A DNA stretch of 64,000 nucleotides, taken from NCBI RefSeq assembly GCF_026339935.1, contig NZ_JAPEPX010000001.1, positions 804,501 through 868,500 on the forward strand. Reading direction: 5' to 3'. Shown here piece by piece: positions 58,277 to 64,000 of the stretch (position 1 is the first letter of the stretch; each line of letters begins with the position of its first letter). Source of the DNA: Streptomyces sp. NBC_01551 (GTDB taxonomy: Bacteria > Actinomycetota > Actinomycetes > Streptomycetales > Streptomycetaceae). The notes beneath the pieces were generated by a model. The model was not told where the DNA came from. It searched no databases and was given only the letters and a program-made list of their open reading frames with translations. Both the position numbers and the translations under genes were made by a program.

Positions 58277-59920
58277 TCAGATCTGGACGTCCACGAGGAA
58301 CGGTCCGGGGTGGGCCAGCATCCGGGTCACGGCGGCGACCGCCTCGTCCGGCTTCTCCACACGGACCCCGTCGGCGCCCAGCGACCGGGCCAGCCCGGCG
58401 AAGTCGATCTCGGGGTGGGAGAGGTCGAAGGAGCCCGGGAAGCCGTGCTCGGGGATCTCCCGCTCCCGCCAGTACTGGGCGATGTTGTCGTCCAGCAGCC
58501 GGTACTTGCGGTTGTTGCAGACCACGAACTTGGCGTTGATCCCGTGCCGGACCGCGGTCCACAGCGCCTGGTACGTGTACATCGAGCCGCCGTCACCCGC
58601 GAAGCCGACGACGAGCCGGTCCGGATGGGCGAGCTGGGCGCCCACCGCGCCCGGGAAGCCCACGCCCAGCGAACCGCCCCGGGTGAGGTGGTAGTCGCCC
58701 GGCCGCTCGGGCGGCAGGTACTTCGTGACCAGCGGCGAGGTGGTCAGGGCCTCGTCGAAGACGATGAGGTCGCCCCCGGTCCGCTCGGCCAGGGTCCGCA
58801 GGAAGACGGCCATCGGCGTGCCGTCCTGCTCGTCCTGCCCGGCCCGGGCGGCCAGCGCCCGCTCCCGGGTCCGCGCGTCCAGCCGGGCCGCCGCGGCCGC
58901 CCGCCGGGGCGCGCTCAGCAGGCGTTCCAGCGCGCCGGCCAGCGCGCGCAGCGCCTGCTTGGGATCGGCGGCCAGCCCCAGGTCCACCGGGTGGTTCTTG
59001 GCGATCTCGTACGCGTTGAGGTCGATGTGGACGACCTTCGCGCCCTCCCGGAAGGGGCTCTCCAGCTCGGGGAACACCTCCGGGAAGACATAGGTGCCGA
59101 CGATCAGCACCCCGTCGGCTTCGCCCACGAGCTCCTTGCTGTGCGGTCCGAACATGTGGCCCGTCTGGCCCCGGCGCAGCGGGTGCGAGGCCGCGATGTT
59201 CACCTCGGAGGAGTCCACCTCGTACACGTCCGCGCCCAGCAGCTCGGCGACGGCGACGAGTTCGCGCTGCGCTCCGGAGAGCGAGACCCCGTCGCCGACG
59301 AGGACGACGGGCCGTTCGGCGGAGGCCAGCAGCTCGGCCGCCCGCCCCACCGAGGCCGGAGAGGGCGCCACGTCCGTGAGCGGCACCGCGGCGGGCAGGA
59401 CGGGCTCGGAGTTGAGCTCGTCCAGCACGTCCATCGGCAGCGCCACGAACACCGGACCGCGCGGCGGGGTCAGGGCGATCTTCACCGCCCGGCGGATCGT
59501 GCGCAGTACGGAGTGCCGGTCGGTGACCCGGGTCGCGTACTTGGTCACCGGCTTGGCCATCGCCACCAGGTCGGACGCCATCTGCGCGTCCATCGCGTCG
59601 TAGCGCACCCCGGCGTCGCCGGCGACGACGACGAGCGGGGTGTGCCCGCGCAGCGACTGGTAGAGCATGCCGATGCCGTTGCCCAGCCCCACTCCGGAGT
59701 GCAGCTGGAGCAGGGCCGCGCCGCCGGTGGCCCGGGCGTAGCCGTCGGCGATGCCGGCGGCCACGGTCTCCTGGAGGGCGAGGATGTACGAGAAGTCCTC
59801 CGCCGCGTCGACCGCGTCGAGGAATCCCTGTTCCACGGTCCCCGGATTTCCGAACATCACATTCAGGCCGTCGGCCTTGAACTGGTCGATCAGCCTTTCC
59901 CGTCCGGGAGTGGCTTCCAT
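58277..59920 (-). CDS. Thiamine-diphosphate-dependent decarboxylase (benzoylformate decarboxylase-like; array gene 2)
   Basis: 547 aa with three ThDP-enzyme domains. NVMFGNPGTVEQGFLDAV and ALQETVAAGIADGYARATGG (the activating Glu) form the PYR domain; VVGFAGDGGSMYTYQALWTA and FVVCNNRKYRLL form the GDG...NN metal/ThDP motif of the PP domain. The PGTVE variant and overall look are of the benzoylformate/2-oxoacid decarboxylase type, so it probably converts a 2-oxoacid to an aldehyde (feeding the downstream aldehyde dehydrogenase) or carries out a carboligation. ATG 59920 follows AGGGGGAATC. Confidence 0.92.
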   Translation of the reverse strand: MEATPGRERLIDQFKADGLNVMFGNPGTVEQGFLDAVDAAEDFSYILALQETVAAGIADGYARATGGAALLQLHSGVGLGNGIGMLYQSLRGHTPLVVVAGDAGVRYDAMDAQMASDLVAMAKPVTKYATRVTDRHSVLRTIRRAVKIALTPPRGPVFVALPMDVLDELNSEPVLPAAVPLTDVAPSPASVGRAAELLASAERPVVLVGDGVSLSGAQRELVAVAELLGADVYEVDSSEVNIAASHPLRRGQTGHMFGPHSKELVGEADGVLIVGTYVFPEVFPELESPFREGAKVVHIDLNAYEIAKNHPVDLGLAADPKQALRALAGALERLLSAPRRAAAAARLDARTRERALAARAGQDEQDGTPMAVFLRTLAERTGGDLIVFDEALTTSPLVTKYLPPERPGDYHLTRGGSLGVGFPGAVGAQLAHPDRLVVGFAGDGGSMYTYQALWTAVRHGINAKFVVCNNRKYRLLDDNIAQYWREREIPEHGFPGSFDLSHPEIDFAGLARSLGADGVRVEKPDEAVAAVTRMLAHPGPFLVDVQI

Positions 59921-59928
59921 GATTCCCC

Positions 59929-60753
59929 CTACCACCCGTATCGGGTGAGACCGTCCTCCAGGACTTCCACGATCTTCTGCCCCGTCAGATATGAATCAGG
60001 GGTGGAACGGCCGGTCACGAACGGGAAGTCGACGATCACCGAAAGCGGGTGACCGAAATTCCCGTGATACGCGCCGCGCGGCCCGGTGGCGTCGCGCAGG
60101 ATGTACTCCAGCGGGTACGGCGGCGGGCCCATGTTGAAGTCGGTACCGAGGAATCCGGTGCCGTCCTTGTAGTCGTACTCCTTGCAGTGCCCGGTGACGT
60201 GCTTGCCCCAGATGATGCTCTTGCGGTCGCCCCAGTCGCGGGCGAAGGCGAGGCAGGCCACGCCGTAGCACTCGGCCGCCACGACCTTGCCGGCGTTCTT
60301 GAAGGCCAGGATCAGGGCGTGCACGCGCTCGTTGTTCGCGAGGTCGACGATGGGCCCGCTGCCGCCGACGATCAGGACCGCGTCGTAGCCGGCGATGTCG
60401 GACTCCAGCTTGTCCAGATCGCGGTGGTACTGCTCAAGCTTGGGGAGATAGCCCGCGTCGCTCGTGTACGGACGCTCGGGGACCCACGCCTCGATGTCGA
60501 GCGGCGAGTCCAGCCGGCTCGACTGCTCGAACTCCCGCCCCAGCCGGGCGTTCTCCTCGGTGGTGACGGAGCGACCCAGCGGGGGGTCGATGAAGCTCGC
60601 GTCGAGGCTCGGCGGAAGAGCGTGCGCACGCTTCCCGGTCGGCGTGGCGAATACGACTTCATAGCCCCGCTCGTCGAACTTGGATACGGGGCCTATCAGT
60701 TCTTCGGCCCAGTAACCGTGTTCGGAGACAATGACCAGAATCTTTCTGCTCAC
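59929..60753 (-). CDS. DJ-1/PfpI-family protein 1, first gene of the array
   Basis: 274 aa. ILVIVSEHGYWAEELIGPVS (family Glu in WAEEL) and nucleophile C162 in VAAECYGVACLA; HGNFGHPLSVIVDFPFVTGR and DSYLTGQKIVEVL end the fold. This subtype is larger than PfpI and resembles uncharacterised Hsp31-like proteins. The GTG start at 60753 is chosen because GGAGG lies 5 nt upstream; the longer version begins inside the promoter. Only 8 nt separate it from the ThDP enzyme gene. Confidence 0.9.
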   Translation of the reverse strand: MSRKILVIVSEHGYWAEELIGPVSKFDERGYEVVFATPTGKRAHALPPSLDASFIDPPLGRSVTTEENARLGREFEQSSRLDSPLDIEAWVPERPYTSDAGYLPKLEQYHRDLDKLESDIAGYDAVLIVGGSGPIVDLANNERVHALILAFKNAGKVVAAECYGVACLAFARDWGDRKSIIWGKHVTGHCKEYDYKDGTGFLGTDFNMGPPPYPLEYILRDATGPRGAYHGNFGHPLSVIVDFPFVTGRSTPDSYLTGQKIVEVLEDGLTRYGW

Positions 60754-60793
60754 AGATTCCTCCAGGCGCCGCCTGTTGTCGTTGGCGTCCCCC

Positions 60794-60822
60794 ACACTGC
60801 TTGTGCCCGGGGCCTGCGTCAA
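60794..60822 (-). promoter_or_regulatory. Sigma70-like promoter of the 24-gene array
   Basis: On the minus strand TTGACG (60822-60817), a 17-bp spacer and CAGTGT (60799-60794) fit a vegetative promoter, with the -10 weak at its first base. The start site would be about 60787, leaving a 34-nt leader to GTG 60753. Confidence 0.55.
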
Positions 60823-60870
60823 AGCGCCCGTATGCGACTTCGTGAGGTAGGAACCCAGGTCGTCGGGACA

Positions 60871-60918
60871 CCTCAGGTAGTAGTGCGCGGACCTGAGGAA
60901 GTCGCCCCCGGACTTCCT
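60871..60918. promoter_or_regulatory. Two abutting inverted repeats in the divergent region of the array
   Basis: CCTCAGGT (60871-60878) pairs with ACCTGAGG (60891-60898), and AGGAAGTC (60896-60903) pairs with GACTTCCT (60911-60918), the arms sharing 3 bp. A further GACTTC follows at 60919. They lie 50-95 bp upstream of the array -35 box and 110-155 bp before the UBP zinc-finger gene, a suitable place for an activator or a shared divergent regulator. No known consensus was matched. Confidence 0.55.
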
Positions 60919-61027
60919 GACTTCGGCCGAATCAGTGAACCATTCGGGGGGTCGCGTCTTATGGTCTGGACGCGTCGTGAATCACGGACGCGAGGGGCAC
61001 GAGTGCGCGAGGAGAGGGACGGGGACG

Positions 61028-61300
61028 ATGACGATGGACCTGTTGTGCACACACATCGATCAGATACGTCCGGTGAAGCCCGGTACCGAGGGCTGCGAGG
61101 AGTGCCTGGCTCTCGGGGACAGCTGGGTGCATCTGCGGATGTGCCTCAGCTGCGGGCACGTCGGATGCTGCGACTCCTCGAAGAACCGTCACGCCACCCG
61201 GCACTACAAGGACACCGACCACCCCATCGCGGCCTCGCACGAGCCCGGTGAGGACTGGGCCTGGTGCTACGCCGACAAGCTGATGCTGGACCCCGCGTGA
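61028..61300 (+). CDS. UBP-type zinc-finger protein
   Basis: 90 aa, almost entirely one ZnF-UBP domain: CTHIDQI, GCEECLALGDSWVHLRMC, LSCGHVGCCDSSKNRHATRH and HPIAASHEPGEDWAWCYADK, with the full set of Cys/His metal ligands. In eukaryotes this domain binds the ubiquitin C-terminus; stand-alone bacterial forms often accompany thioredoxin-reductase-like or other redox genes, and their function is unknown. ATG 61028 is chosen from two close starts (61034 is the other). Its stop overlaps the start of the fused regulator-reductase gene (GTGA), so the two products are likely partners. Confidence 0.92.
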   Translation: MTMDLLCTHIDQIRPVKPGTEGCEECLALGDSWVHLRMCLSCGHVGCCDSSKNRHATRHYKDTDHPIAASHEPGEDWAWCYADKLMLDPA

Positions 61301-63069
61301 GCGCGGCCCCGGAGAACGCTCCGGCCACCCAGACCGCCCCCAAGAGGGCGAACGGCACCGGCACCACCACGACCGGTACGACCACCGCGGCCGCCGCCGA
61401 GCGCGCGGAGAGCCGCAAGCCCGTCATCCTCGCCGTGGACGACGACCCGCAGGTGCTGCGCGCCGTCCGCCGCGACCTGCGCAGCGCCTACGGCGACCGC
61501 TACCGGGTGCTCGGCGCCTCCTCGGCGGCCGACGCCCTGAAGATCCTGGACTCGCTCGACGAACGCGGCCACGACCCCGCTCTGTTCCTCGTCGACCAGC
61601 GGATGCCCGACGTCACCGGCGTCGAGTTCCTGCTCGAAGCCGTCAGCCGCTTCCCGGACGCCCGCCGCGTGCTCCTGACCGCCTACGCGGAGACCGACGC
61701 GGCGATCACCGCCATCAACCGGGTGCGGCTGGACTACTACCTGCTCAAGCCGTGGGACCCGCCGCACGAGCGGCTGTTCCCCGTCCTGGACGACCTGCTG
61801 TCGGACTGGCTGGCCACCTACCGCCCCGCGTACGACGGGATCATCGTCGCCGGCCACCTGGTCTCGCCCGGCACCCACGCCGTCCGGGACTTCTTCACCC
61901 GCAACGGCCAGCCCTTCCGCTTCCTCAACGTCGAGCGGGACCCCGAGGCACTGACCCTGATCGCCGGCCAGCCCGACGCCGCGCTCCCGCTCGTGCGCTT
62001 CCCCGACGGAGCGGTGCTCTCCGCCCCGACCGACACCGAACTCGCGCAGCGCCTCGGGCTGGCCACCACCGCCTCCCGCCCGCACTACGAGTGCGTCATC
62101 GTCGGCGCCGGCCCCGCGGGCCTGGCGGCCGGGGTGTACTCGGCCTCGGAGGGCCTTTCGACCCTGATGCTGGACGCCCGCGCACCGGGTGGCCAGGCGG
62201 GCACGTCCAGCCTGATCGAGAACTACCTCGGCTTCCCGTCGGGCCTCTCGGGCGGGGACCTCACGCGTCGGGCCACCATCCAGGCCTCGCGGTTCGGCGC
62301 CGAGATCCTGCACCCGGTGGAGGTGGTCTCGCTGACCCGGGACGACCCGGCGAAGATCCTGACCCTGGCGGACGGCACGGAGATCAGCGCGGAGACGGTC
62401 CTGCTGGCCACGGGCGTCTCGTACAACCGCCTGGAGGCCCCGGGCGCGGACCGTTTCGAGGGCGCTGGCCTGTACTACGGCGCGGCCACGACGGAGAGCT
62501 CGGCCTGCATCTCCCAGCACGTGTTCATCGTCGGCGGCGCCAACTCGGCCGGCCAGGCGGCGGTGCACTTCGCCAAGTACGCGGCCCGTGTGACGATCCT
62601 CGTCCGCGCGGAGTCCCTCGACGCGAGCATGTCCCGCTACCTGATCGACGAGATCGACCGCACGCCCAACATCGAGGTCAGGGTCCGCACGACGGTGGTC
62701 CGCCTCGACGGCGAGGAGCACCTGGAGAAGCTCACCCTCCACAACGCGGACACGGGCGAGGACACCGAGGTCCCGGCCCGCTTCATGTTCACGTTCATCG
62801 GCGCCCGCCCGCACACCGGCTGGCTGTCGGGCGTCGTGGAGCGCGACGACCACGGCTTCGTCCTCACCGGCTCCGACCTGATCTCCAACGGCGGCGAGCT
62901 CCCGGCCGAGTGGAGCCTCGAACGCGCCCCCTACCCCCTGGAAACCAGCGTCCCCGGCGTCTTCGCGGCCGGCGACGTCCGGGCCCACTCGGTCAAACGC
63001 GTGGCCTCCGGCGTGGGCGAGGGCGCGATGGCGGTCTCCCTGATCCACCGCTACCGCTCGATGGGCTGA
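61297..63069 (+). CDS. Fused response-regulator receiver / thioredoxin-reductase-like flavoprotein lacking the CxxC pair
   Basis: 590 aa. After a Thr/Ala-rich start, a receiver domain (about residues 42-165) has AVDDDPQVLRAVRRD, phospho-acceptor D100 (LFLVDQRMPD) and YLLKPWDPP. A short thioredoxin-fold-like segment (about 175-250, RDFFTRNGQPFRFLNVERDP) and a thioredoxin-reductase-like FAD/NAD(P) module (about 265-590) follow: IVGAGPAGLAAGVYSASEGL, GGQAGTSSLIENYLGFP, VFIVGGANSAGQAAVHFA and VPGVFAAGDVR. Where thioredoxin reductases have CATC, this protein has GAATTE, so no redox-active disulfide is present there. It could reduce another acceptor or act as a phosphorylation-gated redox sensor. 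GTG 61297 overlaps the UBP gene. Confidence 0.92.
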   Translation: MSAAPENAPATQTAPKRANGTGTTTTGTTTAAAAERAESRKPVILAVDDDPQVLRAVRRDLRSAYGDRYRVLGASSAADALKILDSLDERGHDPALFLVDQRMPDVTGVEFLLEAVSRFPDARRVLLTAYAETDAAITAINRVRLDYYLLKPWDPPHERLFPVLDDLLSDWLATYRPAYDGIIVAGHLVSPGTHAVRDFFTRNGQPFRFLNVERDPEALTLIAGQPDAALPLVRFPDGAVLSAPTDTELAQRLGLATTASRPHYECVIVGAGPAGLAAGVYSASEGLSTLMLDARAPGGQAGTSSLIENYLGFPSGLSGGDLTRRATIQASRFGAEILHPVEVVSLTRDDPAKILTLADGTEISAETVLLATGVSYNRLEAPGADRFEGAGLYYGAATTESSACISQHVFIVGGANSAGQAAVHFAKYAARVTILVRAESLDASMSRYLIDEIDRTPNIEVRVRTTVVRLDGEEHLEKLTLHNADTGEDTEVPARFMFTFIGARPHTGWLSGVVERDDHGFVLTGSDLISNGGELPAEWSLERAPYPLETSVPGVFAAGDVRAHSVKRVASGVGEGAMAVSLIHRYRSMG

Positions 63070-63080
63070 GAGCGAACACC

Positions 63081-63132
63081 GATCGCTTGCGATCAACCCC
63101 CCGCCGGATGCAACGTTGATTACATGATTACA
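63081..63132. promoter_or_regulatory. Palindrome and tandem repeat at the start of the RHH-like gene
   Basis: GATCGC-TT-GCGATC (63081-63094) is a perfect palindrome. TTGCGA (63087-63092), 18 bp and CAACGT (63111-63116) give a possible promoter whose -10 lies 7 nt before ATG 63124, with no ribosome site, so a leaderless mRNA is possible. TGATTACA is repeated in tandem at 63117-63124 and 63125-63132 across the start codon. Confidence 0.4.
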
Positions 63133-63636
63133 GCCGAACAGAGCGAACAGCTCCGCGCGTGGTTCGCCGAGCGCCTGCCGGTGGACGTCTACGAGTCCCT
63201 CGTCTCGGTCACGGTCGACCGCGAGGAGATCACGGTCGTCGGGGCCATCCCGGCGACCGAGTCGGTCAAGGAGTTCCGCGAGCGCACCCGCGAACAGCGT
63301 ATCGAGGTGGCCCGCGAGGCCGAGGAGCTCTACCGGCGCAAGGTCGCCTGGGGCGTCCAGGCCGGCACCGAGCGCCACCTCTTCACGCACCTCGCGGTCC
63401 CCGTCATGACCCGGCTGCGCCAGTCCGAACGCCAGGTCCTCGACACCCTGGTCGCGGGCGGCGTGGCGCGCAGCCGGGCCGACGCCCTCGCCTGGTGCGT
63501 CCGCCTCGTCGCGCGCAACACGGACGAGTGGCTGGGCGACCTGCGCGAATCCCTCGACAAGGTCCAGCAGGTCCGCTCCCAGGGCCCGGACGTCAAGGAA
63601 TCGTCCTCCGACTCCATGAAGTCAGAGGACGAATAG
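63124..63636 (+). CDS. Hypothetical protein with ribbon-helix-helix-like C-terminal segment
   Basis: 170 aa, highly charged. The N-terminal half (LRAWFAERLPVDVYESLVSV, EITVVGAIPATESVKEFRER) is alpha+beta; the second half contains RLRQSERQVLDTLVAGGVAR followed by SRADALAWCVRLV, which resembles the strand-helix-turn-helix of CopG/MetJ-type RHH DNA-binding proteins. The C-terminal 30 residues are Ser/Asp/Lys-rich. No family name can be given. If it binds DNA, the palindrome 30 bp upstream of its own start is a candidate for autoregulation. Confidence 0.75.
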   Translation: MITAEQSEQLRAWFAERLPVDVYESLVSVTVDREEITVVGAIPATESVKEFRERTREQRIEVAREAEELYRRKVAWGVQAGTERHLFTHLAVPVMTRLRQSERQVLDTLVAGGVARSRADALAWCVRLVARNTDEWLGDLRESLDKVQQVRSQGPDVKESSSDSMKSEDE

Positions 63637-63714
63637 GTAAAACCGTCGCGAGGACCGCCATGATCCCGGAAGGGTAGCCGGGACCACCTGAACCCAGGGA
63701 GAGGCACTCACACC

Positions 63715-64000
63715 ATGACCACCACCGTCGAATACATCCGCTACCGGATCGCATTGGACGACCAGCAGGCCTTCGAGGACGCGTACACCCGGGCCGCCGA
63801 GGCCCTGGCCGCCTCGCCCGAGTGCGTCGACTACGAGCTGACCCGCTGCTCGGAGGAGGCCGAGCGCTACATCCTCCGCATCCGCTGGACCTCGATCGAC
63901 GCCCACCTCAACGGCTTCCGCAAGGGTGAGCACTTCCCGGCGTTCTTCACCGCCATCCGCCCGTACGTGACGGCCATCGAGGAGATGCAGCACTACCTCC
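63715..64000 (+). CDS. Antibiotic-biosynthesis-monooxygenase (ABM)-fold protein, 3' end outside window
   Basis: The visible 95 codons read MTTTVEYIRYRIALDDQQAF, then FEDAYTRAAEALAASPECVD, YELTRCSEEAERYILRIRW, HLNGFRKGEHFPAFFTAIRP and end in HYL at the window edge; nearly the whole dimeric ferredoxin-like ABM domain (about 95-105 aa) is therefore present. Members are quinone monooxygenases, haem-degrading enzymes or small accessory proteins; W in the middle and no haem-ligand signature point to the putative quinol monooxygenase group. AGGGAGAGG precedes ATG 63715. It follows the RHH-like gene by 78 nt. Confidence 0.85.
   Translation, partial: MTTTVEYIRYRIALDDQQAFEDAYTRAAEALAASPECVDYELTRCSEEAERYILRIRWTSIDAHLNGFRKGEHFPAFFTAIRPYVTAIEEMQHYL

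Overview
The window is a piece of a high-GC actinobacterial chromosome, almost certainly a Streptomyces. The genes are GC-rich, with GTG starts and GGAGG-type ribosome sites. Typical streptomycete content includes a secreted GH18 chitinase behind paired 12-bp chi repeats, a WhiB-like protein, an F420-type oxidoreductase, LLM flavin monooxygenases behind a sulfur-type leader peptide, a GuaB1 protein and long runs of co-directional overlapping genes. No rRNA, tRNA, CRISPR array, prophage or intact insertion sequence was seen.

Left part (1-16.4 kb): the N-terminal part of ribD behind an FMN riboswitch; a chitinase; a short-chain dehydrogenase-like protein; a beta-lactamase-fold protein that has lost its catalytic lysine; a divergent ROK regulator/MFS pair with an operator over an apparently leaderless promoter; an NCS2 nucleobase permease; a DUF5995 protein; a secreted Cys-paired repeat protein. 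A davA-davB pair follows, predicted to convert lysine to 5-aminovalerate via the amide, then a GST-like protein, a GC-rich gene-free stretch, an orphan leader peptide and a GNAT acetyltransferase.

Middle part (16.4-36.9 kb): a leader peptide and three FMN-dependent monooxygenases, probably for organosulfur use; a WhiB-like protein; an amino-acid permease with an Lrp/AsnC regulator; a GDSL hydrolase; a lipoprotein; a LytTR response regulator. An alpha/beta hydrolase lies behind an iron box, followed by a solute symporter fused translationally to a LytS-like kinase, then GuaB1, XdhC, a domesticated IS701-type transposase and a TMEM175 channel.

Right part (37.0-60.8 kb): the most striking feature is an unbroken minus-strand array of 24 genes, largest gap 89 bp, running from a sigma70-like promoter at about 60.8 kb to a hairpin at 36,974-36,998. 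It joins three DJ-1/PfpI proteins, four SnoaL-like proteins, a ThDP decarboxylase, a GMC oxidoreductase, a VOC protein, an AGE-epimerase-like protein, GlgX, an aldehyde dehydrogenase, an F420-dependent reductase-like protein, a three-subunit molybdenum hydroxylase, an exporter, a cNMP-domain histidine kinase and a full partner-switching module (two STAS proteins, an anti-sigma kinase, a SpoIIE phosphatase) with a ParA/MinD-like ATPase. I do not recognise this locus as a described system. A carbonyl or sugar-derived oxidation pathway wired to a sigma-factor switch is my inference.

Right end (61.0-64 kb): a UBP zinc-finger protein overlaps a response-regulator/thioredoxin-reductase-like fusion that lacks the CxxC pair. 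After it come a small protein with a ribbon-helix-helix-like C-terminus and the start of an antibiotic-biosynthesis-monooxygenase-fold protein.
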